Assembly (NCBI RefSeq): GCF_036541425.1
Contig: NZ_JAZHFT010000028.1
Coordinates: 7,065-71,064 of the forward strand
Direction: 5' to 3'
Length of the DNA: 64,000 bases
Origin: Consotaella aegiceratis
Lineage (GTDB): Bacteria > Pseudomonadota > Alphaproteobacteria > Rhizobiales > Rhizobiaceae
Shown in pieces: positions 9,101-17,450 of this stretch; position 1 is the first letter of the stretch; every line of letters starts with the position of its first letter. The notes under the pieces are model-generated. The model was given only the letters and a program-made list of their open reading frames with translations, searched no databases and had not been told where the DNA came from. The position numbers and the translations under genes were made by a program.

Positions 9101-9385
9101 TCAGCCGTTGTTGCCGCTATCCGAAGCATCACCGCTGTCGTCGGTGCTGTCATCGTCCGTATCGGCGTTGTTGTCGTCGGCCGGCGCGTCGGCGTCCATA
9201 TCCGATGCTCCGTCGGTATCGGTGTAATACGGATTCGGACATTTTTCGTCCGCTGCAGCAGTGCCGGTTTCAAGTTGGTTCGAACAGTCGGCAGCCGTCG
9301 GCTCCGTTTCGGTCGAGGTCTGGGCAAAGGCGGCCCCGCCCATCAGGGTGAGAGCCGTGGCACTGACCAAAAGGACTTGCTTCAT
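9101..9385 (-). CDS. Small secreted acidic protein of unknown function
   Basis: A 94-residue protein that was not recognised. It has a clean Sec signal peptide (MKQVLLVSATALTLMGGAAFA, cleaved before QTST). The mature part of about 73 residues has two cysteines (ADCSNQ and EKCPNP) that could form one disulfide. Its C-terminal half is almost entirely Asp, Ser, Ala, Asn and Gly (for example DTDDDSTDDSGDASDSGNNG). GGAG lies about 9 bases upstream of the ATG. The tail looks disordered and could bind cations, but that is inference. The gene stands alone beside an AT-rich gap. Confidence 0.7.
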   Translation of the reverse strand: MKQVLLVSATALTLMGGAAFAQTSTETEPTAADCSNQLETGTAAADEKCPNPYYTDTDGASDMDADAPADDNNADTDDDSTDDSGDASDSGNNG

Positions 9386-10099
9386 TGGAAGTACTCCATA
9401 ACAGTGGGCTCGGCATGCTGGATCAATTTAGATAACCCGCGCGGCCGTGCCATTTTGTCGATGTAAATAAAACACCAGATCCACGAAGATGTTCCATGCT
9501 GGCCGATAAAAATCGGTTGTGGGATGGACGTGCTCGGAACCAAATGTTGCTGGGCTCTGTTTGGTTTTATTGGTAAAATTCATGAAATAGAGCGACCGTG
9601 GAAATATATTCCTGCTGCCTCTCTATGAAATTCAAATTTAATAAATTATGCGATGATTGAAAAATCTTGATTGTATTTGTTGTTCCCAGGTCAGAATTTG
9701 CCAATGTTCGTCGCTGCGGATTTTCCCGTGGAGATCAATCGGGGATTTAATCGAGTCTCGGATTGCCTGAACGTGCCTTCTGCAATCCCGGCGAGGGCGA
9801 CGGGCAGAAAACCAGTCGATCTGACAGGTTTCATTGAAAAGAATTCCAGTGCCTTTCGAAAAAACTGTTCGGATAGAGGCATGAAAAATATCTCGGCGTC
9901 TTCCATCGACCTCGGATGTGCAACGACATCCGGATCGCCGGGTTCCCCGAATACGATTTGGAAAATCGTCAGGCAGGCATGAAAACGACGGTTGATCCGC
10001 GGGCTTGAAAAGCAGCCATATGGGCTACGTCGATCGCTTGGCATTAATTGCTTAATCCGCGAGAGACCCCTGTCGGAAAAGACGATCGTCCGGGAGCGC
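9386..10099. other. AT-rich intergenic stretch without a convincing gene
   Basis: About 700 bases that are visibly more AT-rich than the rest, most of all from 9420 to 9700. Weak overlapping reading frames exist on both strands (9671-9982 forward, 9691-10044 reverse), but neither shows a good ribosome binding site or a recognisable domain, and both use codons unlike the neighbours. The left edge presumably holds the promoter of the acidic secreted protein. No tRNA, transposase or direct repeat was found. It may be the remains of transferred DNA. Confidence 0.4.
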
Positions 10100-10555
10100 C
10101 TATTCGGAAAAGCGATCTTCCAGCGCCGCGATCCGGCGGGTCATCTCCGCCAACTGATCACGTATGCGTGCGTGCAGATGAACCGCGATGTCGGGATATT
10201 CCTCCAGCATGCGGTGAAACAGCGTCCGGGTGATGCGGATCACGTCACTATCGGTTTCCGCGATCGCCGTCCCGGCGCGTCGGGTTTCGGTGAGCAGCGC
10301 CATTTCGCCCAGCAGAGTCCCCGCCCCGTATCGGCCGATGGCGCGCTGCCGGTCGCCGCGGCCGCGGAACAGCGAAACTTCGCCGCTGGTAAGGAGGAAT
10401 CCGGCTTCGGCGCGTGCGTCCTCGCGAAAGAGCGTCTCTCCGGCGCGCAGCCGACGGTGCTCGGCCCCGAACGCCAGCAATCGGAGCTGGTCTGTCGTGA
10501 GATCCTCGAACAGCGCAGCGTGCCGCAACACGGCAATGTCGCTTTCAAGGCTCAT
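10100..10555 (-). CDS. Cyclic nucleotide-binding domain protein (Crp-like sensor domain only)
   Basis: A 151-residue protein made of one cNMP-binding beta-roll: FEDLTTDQLRLLA, RLRAGETLFREDARAEAGFLL, then the phosphate-binding cassette YGAGTLLGEMALLTETRRAGTAIAET around residues 75-100. It ends in a helix (RIRDQLAEMTRRIAALEDRF) and has no DNA-binding helix-turn-helix, so it is not a complete Crp regulator. It lies 145 bp downstream of the CenR-type regulator in the same orientation and may be co-transcribed. Role unknown; nucleotide-dependent signalling is inferred from the fold. Confidence 0.8.
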   Translation of the reverse strand: MSLESDIAVLRHAALFEDLTTDQLRLLAFGAEHRRLRAGETLFREDARAEAGFLLTSGEVSLFRGRGDRQRAIGRYGAGTLLGEMALLTETRRAGTAIAETDSDVIRITRTLFHRMLEEYPDIAVHLHARIRDQLAEMTRRIAALEDRFSE

Positions 10556-10700
10556 CGATACGCCCGCTCCTTCATCGCGAGAACAACTTGTCCGCGCATA
10601 TTCGCCTTATACATTCCCGCTGTTCGCGAAAAGTCCTCCGCCGGCACCTTATAATGACGTGCCGAGCGTGTGGGAACCTGGAACGGTGGCGAGTTCGACC

Positions 10701-11384
10701 TTAGGGGACGAGCTTGTAGCCCCCCGCCTCGGTGACGACGATGCGCGCGTTCGAAGGATCCGGCTCGATCTTCTGGCGCAGCCGGTAGACGTGCGTTTCG
10801 AGCGTATGGGTGGTGACGCCCGAATTGTAACCCCAAACTTCCTCCAGCAGAACGTCGCGGGTGATCACCCGCCGGTCGGCGCGATAGAGATAGCGGATGA
10901 TCGCCGTTTCCTTCTCTGTCAGCCGGATCTTTCCGCCCTTTTCGTCGAGCAGCATTTTCTGGCTCGGCTTGAAGATGTAAGGGCCCACCTGGAAGGTGGC
11001 ATCCTCGCTCTGCTCGTGCTGGCGCAACTGCGCGCGAATGCGCGCGAGCAGCACCGCGAAGCGGAAGGGCTTCGTCACATAATCGTTGGCGCCCGCCTCG
11101 AGGCCGAGAATGGTGTCGGAATCGGCATCCTGCCCCGTCAGGATGATGATCGGCGGCTTGAAGCCGGATTTGCGCAGCACCTTGACCGCCTCGCGTCCAT
11201 CCATGTCGGGAAGGCCGACATCCATGACGACGAGATCGATCAGCTCCGATCGCGCTGCCGCGATTCCCTTGGCGGCGGTCGACTCCTGAAGGACGGCAAA
11301 TTCCTCATGAAGAGAGAGCTGCTCGGCCAGGGTTTGCCTCAGGTCGCCATCGTCGTCGACGATCAAAATGCTGCGTACGCTCAT
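10701..11384 (-). CDS. cenR: OmpR-family response regulator, probably CenR
   Basis: A 227-residue two-domain regulator. The receiver domain has the acidic pair DDD at residues 10-12, phospho-acceptor D55 in VVMDVGLPD and K105 in YVTKPF. The winged-helix domain carries LTEKETAIIRYLYRA and GVTTHTLETHVYRLRQKIE. The linker ARIRAQLRQHEQSEDATF and the C-terminal half resemble CenR, the essential envelope regulator of Alphaproteobacteria; that name rests on recalled similarity rather than alignment. No histidine kinase adjoins it. An L,D-transpeptidase gene starts divergently about 105 bp away, which fits a cell-envelope role. Confidence 0.85.
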   Translation of the reverse strand: MSVRSILIVDDDGDLRQTLAEQLSLHEEFAVLQESTAAKGIAAARSELIDLVVMDVGLPDMDGREAVKVLRKSGFKPPIIILTGQDADSDTILGLEAGANDYVTKPFRFAVLLARIRAQLRQHEQSEDATFQVGPYIFKPSQKMLLDEKGGKIRLTEKETAIIRYLYRADRRVITRDVLLEEVWGYNSGVTTHTLETHVYRLRQKIEPDPSNARIVVTEAGGYKLVP

Positions 11385-11489
11385 GAGATCCTTCCACCAT
11401 CGACGCGCGAAATCGCCAGAAATCGATACGACGGCGATCAGGCGAGACGAATCGCTCCCTTCATGTCACGATTAATGTAGGCAGGCGTG

Positions 11490-12023
11490 ATGAAAAAGAA
11501 CAGTTTCAACCGTGATCTGGTGGTGCGCCGATCACCGCTGGATCCCCGACGGGGCATTCTCCAGGCGGGCAGTCTCCGGCTTCGCTGCGCCCTCGGCCGC
11601 TCGGGCATCACCATCTTCAAGCGCGAGGGGGACGGCGCGACACCGCGCGCGAGCATGGCGCTCGTCTCGGCCTATCGCCGCAGCGACCGGCGTTCACCGG
11701 TTCCGGCACTGCCGACGAAGATCGCGCGAAGCAACGACGGCTGGTGCGATGCACCTCTGCACGCTGCCTATAACCGCCCGGTGCGCCTGCCGTGGGCGGC
11801 GAGCGCGGAAAGCCTGTGGCGGGCCGACCGGCTCTACGATCTCATCGTCGTCCTTGACTGGAACGTGAGGTGTCGTGCCCGCGGACGCGGCAGCGCCATC
11901 TTCCTGCACATCTCCCGGCCGGGCTATCTGCCGACCGAGGGCTGCGTCGCCGTCGCGCCGCCCGACATGGTTCGCCTGAAGCCGTTTCTCAGGCCCCACA
12001 CGCGCCTGACCGTAGCTGCCTAA
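11490..12023 (+). CDS. L,D-transpeptidase (YkuD domain) family protein
   Basis: A 177-residue protein whose C-terminal half is a YkuD-type catalytic domain. The ending IFLHISRPGYLPTEGCVAV carries the conserved His and the nucleophilic Cys in the S/T-x-G-C pattern. These enzymes form 3-3 peptidoglycan crosslinks or attach proteins to peptidoglycan. No clear export signal is visible; the N-terminus is basic, as in the short DUF2882/YkuD group of Rhizobiales, so its location is uncertain. A GTG at 11487 precedes the ATG at 11490 in frame. It is divergent from the CenR-type regulator. Confidence 0.8.
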   Translation: MKKNSFNRDLVVRRSPLDPRRGILQAGSLRLRCALGRSGITIFKREGDGATPRASMALVSAYRRSDRRSPVPALPTKIARSNDGWCDAPLHAAYNRPVRLPWAASAESLWRADRLYDLIVVLDWNVRCRARGRGSAIFLHISRPGYLPTEGCVAVAPPDMVRLKPFLRPHTRLTVAA

Positions 12024-12149
12024 CCGATAACGGGCGGCCGTGCCTGGACCGCTCGGTCTCTTTGTCCAGATTCTAAATTGCGTCGGTTCGAGCCGGGCTT
12101 CGCGGAGAACGAGGCTTGTCGCGACGGCGAGACAACAAGGAGACGGACG

Positions 12150-14459
12150 ATGAAGCGCAGCGAGCGAACCGACAAGGTCACGGTCGAGCCCTACGAGTTT
12201 CCGACCGGTGGCTGGGGATCGCTCAAGTCCGTCACACGGCATGCCGCGCGCCAGGACCTGGCGATGTCATCCATCTGGGAAACGCTCTATCGGCAGAACA
12301 AGCCGAACGGCTTCATGTGCGTTTCGTGCTCCTGGGCGAAGCCTGCTCACCCGAAGCCCGCGGAATTCTGCGAGAACGGAGCCAAGGCCACGGTTTGGGA
12401 GCAGACCAAAAAGCGCTGCGACCGCGAGTTCTTCGCCAGGCACAAGCTGACGGAGCTCCTCGATTGGCCCGACCATGATCTGGAGCAGCAGGGGCGTCTG
12501 ACCACGCCGATGCGCTACGATGTCTCGCTCGACCAGTATGTGCCGGTCACCTGGGAATCGGCTTTCAAGGAGATCGGCGAGGAGCTGAACAAGCTCGATC
12601 CGAAGTCGGTGGTCTTTTACGCCTCCGGGCGGGCCTCGCTCGAGGCCTCGCACATGTACCAGCTGTTCGCGCGGATCTACGGCTCGAACAATCTGCCCGA
12701 CTCCTCCAACATGTGTCACGAGTCGACGTCGGTCGGCCTGCCCCAGTCGATCGGCGTGCCGGTCGGCACGGTGACGCTCGAGGATTTCCGGGCGTGCGAC
12801 ATGATGTTCTTCTTCGGGCACAACACCGGCACCAACGCGCCGCGCCTGCTGCATCCGATCCAGGAGGCGCGCAAGCGCGGCGTGCCCGTCGTCACCTTCA
12901 ATCCGCTGCCCGAGCGCGGCCTGATGCGCTTCAAGAATCCGCAGTCGCCGGTCGAGATGCTGTCGCCCGACGAAGGCACCCAGATGTCGAGCGACTATCT
13001 TCAGGTGAAGGCCGGCGGCGATCTGGCGGCGATGACCGGCATCGCCAAGGCGGTGTTCGCCCTTGACGACCAGACCAAGGCGAAGGGCGAGCCCCGCGTT
13101 CTCGACCTCGCCTTCATCGAGGAGCATTGCCACGGCTTCGACGAATTCGAGGCCTTCGTGCGCGGCACCGAATGGGACGAGATCGAGCGCATGAGCGGCC
13201 TGCCGCGCGCCGCGCTCGAAAAGGTCGGCGGAGTCTACGCCAAGGCCGAAAAGGTCATCGCCAATTACGGCATGGGACTGACCCAGCATCGCCACGGCAC
13301 CAAGACCGTGCACATGCTGGTGAACCTGCTTCTCATGCGCGGCAATATCGGCAAGCGCGGCGCCGGTATCTCGCCGATCCGTGGACACTCCAACGTGCAG
13401 GGCCAGCGCACGGTGGGCATCTCGGAGAAGCCGAAGCTGGTGCCGCTCGACAAGCTCGCCGAATTCTATGCGTTCGAGCCGCCGCGCGACAAAGGTCTCG
13501 ACACGGTGGAAGCCTGCCAGGGTATCATCGACGGTTCGGTGCACGGGTTCATCGCACTCGGCGGCAATTTCATTCGCGCCGTGCCCGAAACCGAGATGAT
13601 GGAGGCGGCGTGGCGGAAGATGCGCCTGTCGGTGCAGATCGCCACCAAGCTCAACCGCAACCATCTGATCCCCGGCGAGGTCACCTACCTTCTGCCCTGC
13701 CTGGGGCGCATCGAGCGCGATACCCAGGCGAGCGGGCCGCAGACCGTCTCGGTAGAGGATTCCACTGCCTGCATCCACGGCTCCAAGGGCTGGCGCGAGC
13801 CGGCATCGCCCGAACTCCTGTCGGAGCCGAAGATCGTCGCCGAGTTGGCCAAGGCGACCGTGGCCGGCAAGGCAACCGTGCCCTGGGACGAATGGGTGGC
13901 CGACTACGCCAAGGTTCGCGACGCCATCGAACGGACCTATCCGGACGACTTCAAGGACTTCAACGGGCGCTTCCTCAAGCCCGGTGGGTTCCACCGCGAT
14001 CTCGCGGCCTGCTACCGTGTCTGGAAGACGCAGACCAGGAAGGCCAACTTCCTCTTGCCCGAGACGCTCGACGTCGATCCTGACATCGCCACCGACGGCA
14101 AGACGGTCTTCAAGCTCATCACCGTGCGCTCCAACGATCAGTTCAACACGACCATCTACGGCTATGACGACCGCCTGCGCGGCATTCACGGCTCGCGGAT
14201 GGTGCTCTTGATGAACGAGGCGGACATGGCCTCGCTCGGCCTGGAGGACCAGGATCTCATCGATGTCGAGAGCCCGGTCGACGACGGCGTCGAGCGCCGC
14301 GTCGAAGGGCTCCGGGCGCACCGCTTCTCGATTCCGAAGGGCGATGTCGGCGGCTACTATCCGGAGCTCAACAAGCTGATCCCGCTCTGGCACCATGAGA
14401 AGGAGGCGCACGTGCCGGCCTCCAAGGGCGTGCCGGTCAGAATCCTCAAGCGAGACTGA
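12150..14459 (+). CDS. FdhF/YdeP family molybdopterin oxidoreductase
   Basis: A 769-residue protein of the formate-dehydrogenase-like molybdoenzymes. A cysteine pair CVSCSW (C57, C60) lies in the N-terminal region where relatives carry an Fe-S cluster, although the full four-cysteine set is not obvious. C189 in SNMCHESTSVGL aligns with the Mo-ligating Sec/Cys of FdhF. GHNTGTNAPR, YGMGLTQHRHGT and RGNIGKRGAGISPIRGHSNVQG are the expected cofactor-binding segments. The C-terminal beta-barrel domain (FKLITVRSNDQFNTTIYG) is present. The true reaction of YdeP enzymes is poorly defined. The ATG at 12150 follows AAGGAGA and was preferred to the open frame from 12078. Confidence 0.9.
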   Translation: MKRSERTDKVTVEPYEFPTGGWGSLKSVTRHAARQDLAMSSIWETLYRQNKPNGFMCVSCSWAKPAHPKPAEFCENGAKATVWEQTKKRCDREFFARHKLTELLDWPDHDLEQQGRLTTPMRYDVSLDQYVPVTWESAFKEIGEELNKLDPKSVVFYASGRASLEASHMYQLFARIYGSNNLPDSSNMCHESTSVGLPQSIGVPVGTVTLEDFRACDMMFFFGHNTGTNAPRLLHPIQEARKRGVPVVTFNPLPERGLMRFKNPQSPVEMLSPDEGTQMSSDYLQVKAGGDLAAMTGIAKAVFALDDQTKAKGEPRVLDLAFIEEHCHGFDEFEAFVRGTEWDEIERMSGLPRAALEKVGGVYAKAEKVIANYGMGLTQHRHGTKTVHMLVNLLLMRGNIGKRGAGISPIRGHSNVQGQRTVGISEKPKLVPLDKLAEFYAFEPPRDKGLDTVEACQGIIDGSVHGFIALGGNFIRAVPETEMMEAAWRKMRLSVQIATKLNRNHLIPGEVTYLLPCLGRIERDTQASGPQTVSVEDSTACIHGSKGWREPASPELLSEPKIVAELAKATVAGKATVPWDEWVADYAKVRDAIERTYPDDFKDFNGRFLKPGGFHRDLAACYRVWKTQTRKANFLLPETLDVDPDIATDGKTVFKLITVRSNDQFNTTIYGYDDRLRGIHGSRMVLLMNEADMASLGLEDQDLIDVESPVDDGVERRVEGLRAHRFSIPKGDVGGYYPELNKLIPLWHHEKEAHVPASKGVPVRILKRD

Positions 14460-14680
14460 GGGAGACCGGCCCAATCGACCAGTCCGACAAGGTCTCCGCC
14501 GCGTCCCCTCAACGCGGCAGCGGCGACCGGCCGGGCAACTACCTGTGGTTCAGGGGCACCAAACGGCGACGGCGATAGCCGAGCAACTGCACGCAGTTGA
14601 TCGCATGGGTAGCGCGTGATTGCCGGTTTCTTGGCCGACCTCTGCCTCAGGGATCGCACCGCGGCCGGGAAACCTGCATC

Positions 14681-15517
14681 TCAGGCGATGCCGGCGCCGA
14701 TGCGTCGCCGGTATTCGCTCGGCGACATGCCGGTCGCTCGGCTGAAGCTGTAGGAAAAGTAGTTGCTGTCGTTGAAGCCGGACGCCAGCGCCACGTCGGT
14801 GATGCTGTCGCTGGTCGACAGCAGCGCCCGCATGGCCCGGCTGAGCCGCAGCTTCACCAGATAGTCATGCGGCGTGGTGGCCGTGGCCTCGCGGAACAAC
14901 CGGTTGAAATTGCGCAGCGAATAGCCGAACCGGCGTGCCAATTCCTCGAAATCGACCTGCTCGGTGCAATTGTGGCGGAGATAGCTGAGCACGTGGCCCA
15001 GGCGCACCGTGCTCGGTAGTGCGTCGCCATCGCCGGCGAACCGGGCGCGCGCCAGCAAGACGGCGAGCTGATTGAACAGGGCTTCGGCCATCATTTCCGA
15101 CATGGGATCGGGATTGCAGGCTTCGCTTTCCAACGTTTCGATCAGCGGCGTGATCTTCGCCAGAACGTCCTCCGTCACCTGCCAGTGGCGCCGGGCGGAG
15201 CCGTTGGCCGCATCGTCCAGCATGATCTTCATCACATCCTGCCGGCCACCGCCGTCCGGGCGGTAGAGAATGTTCGACAGATAAAGATCGTTGACCTGCT
15301 CGTAGGAGTGATTGTCGTCGGCCTTGATGTAGAACACCTCGCCGCAGGTGATGAAGTGCGGCTCATCGTTCAGGACATGCCAGCCGTTTCCCGACAGCAC
15401 GATCACGATCTCGTAGAAGTCATGGTCGTGCAGCGGAAAGGGCGGCTGCGGGCGCCGCTGCTCCACAACCACGGGCTGCGAGCTGGATCGAAAAAATTCC
15501 TTCGCCAACAGCTTCAA
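14681..15517 (-). CDS. AraC-family transcriptional regulator with cupin sensor domain
   Basis: A 278-residue regulator. The N-terminal cupin domain (PPFPLHDHDFYEIVIVLSGNGWHVL) probably binds a small effector. The C-terminal tandem helix-turn-helix region shows FEELARRFGYSLRNFNRLFRE and ITDVALASGFNDSNYFSYSF. The layout resembles the RhaS/RhaR type. GAGGAGGG precedes the ATG. It is convergent with the YdeP-type gene and transcribed in the same direction as the btu operon upstream, 164 bp after btuD. Its target is not evident from context. Confidence 0.88.
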   Translation of the reverse strand: MKLLAKEFFRSSSQPVVVEQRRPQPPFPLHDHDFYEIVIVLSGNGWHVLNDEPHFITCGEVFYIKADDNHSYEQVNDLYLSNILYRPDGGGRQDVMKIMLDDAANGSARRHWQVTEDVLAKITPLIETLESEACNPDPMSEMMAEALFNQLAVLLARARFAGDGDALPSTVRLGHVLSYLRHNCTEQVDFEELARRFGYSLRNFNRLFREATATTPHDYLVKLRLSRAMRALLSTSDSITDVALASGFNDSNYFSYSFSRATGMSPSEYRRRIGAGIA

Positions 15518-15681
15518 GGAACCCTCCTCAGGTCATCGGGAACACAGGATCGATCCTTGGAGGGCGTGTCAAGGGCACGGATCAAGGTCCGCATGCCGGC
15601 GGGCAAGAACCGTACAAAATTTTGAAAAGCAAGACGTTTCCCGGGCTGAAACGGCTGCCGGAGCCGAGCGCGTCCGCCGGC

Positions 15682-16452
15682 CTAAAGGGTATCGCGTGCG
15701 TGGATCACGAGGCGCCCGTCGAGATGGGCGATCTCGGCGTCGATCCGGTAGACGTCGCGGAGGATTTCCGGGGTCAGAACGGCATCCGGGGCGCCGTCGG
15801 CGACGAGGCGTCCATCTTGGATAACGAGCAGGCGCGAGCACCAGCGTGCCGCCAGGCTGAGATCGTGCAGCGAGGTGATCACCGCCCGTCCCGATAGTGC
15901 CACGTCGCGAAAGCAGCGCATGACGCCGATCTGGTGAGCCGGATCGAGCCCCGCCGTCGGCTCGTCGGCCAGAAGCAGCGCGGCGTCCTGCGCCAGCGCC
16001 CGCGCGATCAGCACGCGCGCCCGCTCGCCGCCGGACAGCGTCGTCGCCGGTCGGTCGCGCAGGGCGCCGAGTCCCATCTGCTCGATCACGCTTTCGATCC
16101 TCGCGCGGTCGTCTCGCCCCAGGCGGCCGAAGGAGCGGCGAAACGGTGCGCGGCCGAACGCGACGACGGTTTCCACAGACACCGGCCAGTTGATCGCCCG
16201 GTCCTGCGGCAGATAGGCGATGCGCCGGGCGCGTTCGACGGCATCGAACCGGTCGACCGGCGTGCCGTCGACCCGCACCTGGCCATGCCTCGGCACGAGG
16301 CCGACGAGGGCGCGCAACAGCGTCGTCTTGCCCGCGCCGTTCGGTCCGAGCAGCCCGATGATCTCGCCCCCCTCCGCCGAAAGGGAAACGCTGTCGAGTG
16401 CGCGGCGGGCGCCGAAGGAGACGGAGAGATCGCTGACGGAAAGGAGCGTCAC
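15682..16452 (-). CDS. btuD: Vitamin B12 ABC transporter ATP-binding protein
   Basis: A 256-residue FecE/BtuD-type ATPase that drives import through BtuC. Walker A GPNGAGKTT is at residues 36-44, Q-loop AYLPQ near 84, signature LSGGERARV near 139, Walker B LLLADEPTAGLDP near 158 and a switch His in SLHDLSLAA. The GTG start overlaps the btuC stop (GTGA), which decides the start even though the frame stays open further upstream. The cobalamin assignment comes from the riboswitch in front of the operon, since the sequence alone could equally fit heme or siderophore systems. Confidence 0.88.
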   Translation of the reverse strand: MTLLSVSDLSVSFGARRALDSVSLSAEGGEIIGLLGPNGAGKTTLLRALVGLVPRHGQVRVDGTPVDRFDAVERARRIAYLPQDRAINWPVSVETVVAFGRAPFRRSFGRLGRDDRARIESVIEQMGLGALRDRPATTLSGGERARVLIARALAQDAALLLADEPTAGLDPAHQIGVMRCFRDVALSGRAVITSLHDLSLAARWCSRLLVIQDGRLVADGAPDAVLTPEILRDVYRIDAEIAHLDGRLVIHARDTL

Positions 16453-17450
16453 GACAGCGTCTTCCTTTCCCGGACGACCAGCCACAGGAAGAAGGGCGCG
16501 CCGGCGAGCGTCGTCAACACGCCGAGCTTCAGGTCCCGTTCCGGCGCGATCAGCCGCACCAGGATATCGCCGGCGGTGAGCGCCGCCGCGCCGCCGAGCG
16601 CGCTGACGGGCAGCAAACGCCCCGGCCGCGCACCGACCAGCGGCCGCAGAAGATGCGGAACGACGAGCCCGACGAAACCGATATTGCCGGCGACGGCCGT
16701 GGACGCGCCGACGCAGGCGGCCGTCCCGAGCACCAGGACGAGCCGCAGCCGTTTGAGGTCGACCGCGAGACTGGCCGCCGCCTCCTCGCCGAGCGTCAGC
16801 AGGTCGAGCGGCCGGCCGAGCCCGATCAGCATCGCCCAGCCCATCAGGATGAACGGCGCGGCGAGACCGACGTGGGTCATCGACCGGTCGCTCAGCGAAC
16901 CCAGCATCCAGAACACGATCTCCATGGCCGCGAACGGGTTGGGCGAGAGGTTGAGCGCCAGCGCCGTCAGCGCTCCCGCGACGCTGGATACCGCGACGCC
17001 AGCCAGGATGACGGTCAGTACGCCGCCGCTCGACCCCGCCGCCCACAGCACCAGCAGCACGGCGGCGAGCGCACCGGCGAGCGCCACCAACGGCAGGGCT
17101 AGGGGAAAGATCGCCGACAGGCCGGTGTAGATCGCAAGCACCGCGCCGAGCGAAGCCGAGGCGGTGACGCCGACGAGGCCCGGTTCGGCCAGCGGATTGC
17201 GCAGATAGCCTTGCAGGCAGGCGCCGGAGAGGCCGAGCGAGGCGCCGATCATCACGCCCAGGATGGCGCGGGGCAGTCGGATTTCCCGCATCACCAGAAC
17301 GGTGGCGCCGCCTTGCCCGGTCAGAAGAGCCCTGACGCTGTCACCCAGCCCGATTTCGGCCGGCCCCAGAAGCAGGGAGACGGCGAACAACACGGCGACG
17401 AGGATGGCAAGGGCGACGACGAGCGCCGTAAAGCCGCGATCGTTAGCCAC
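16449..17450 (-). CDS. btuC: Vitamin B12 ABC transporter permease
   Basis: A 333-residue FecCD/BtuC-family permease with about ten membrane helices, normal for the family. Recognisable segments are RLPRAILGVMIGASLGLSGA, the coupling-helix region NPLAEPGLVGVTASASLGAV and FVGLVVPHLLRPLVG. The GTG at 17450 follows AGAGG and lies inside the 3' end of btuF, an 8-base overlap; an upstream in-frame start at 17549 would overlap btuF far more and adds only basic, non-conserved residues. It forms the membrane channel with BtuD. Confidence 0.9.
   Translation of the reverse strand: MANDRGFTALVVALAILVAVLFAVSLLLGPAEIGLGDSVRALLTGQGGATVLVMREIRLPRAILGVMIGASLGLSGACLQGYLRNPLAEPGLVGVTASASLGAVLAIYTGLSAIFPLALPLVALAGALAAVLLVLWAAGSSGGVLTVILAGVAVSSVAGALTALALNLSPNPFAAMEIVFWMLGSLSDRSMTHVGLAAPFILMGWAMLIGLGRPLDLLTLGEEAAASLAVDLKRLRLVLVLGTAACVGASTAVAGNIGFVGLVVPHLLRPLVGARPGRLLPVSALGGAAALTAGDILVRLIAPERDLKLGVLTTLAGAPFFLWLVVRERKTLS

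Noticed and set aside
9671..10044. Overlapping frames on both strands in the AT-rich gap
   Set aside because: Neither has a good start signal or a recognised motif, so they are described as part of the gap and not called as genes.
12267..14474. 735-codon reverse frame opposite the molybdoenzyme gene
   Set aside because: The translated product is rich in Arg, His, Gly and Asp without any fold signature, as expected for an antisense shadow of a GC-rich gene.
14460..14680. Possible tRNA remnant around 14550 (a GGTTCA-like stretch)
   Set aside because: No acceptor stem or anticodon arm could be built around it.
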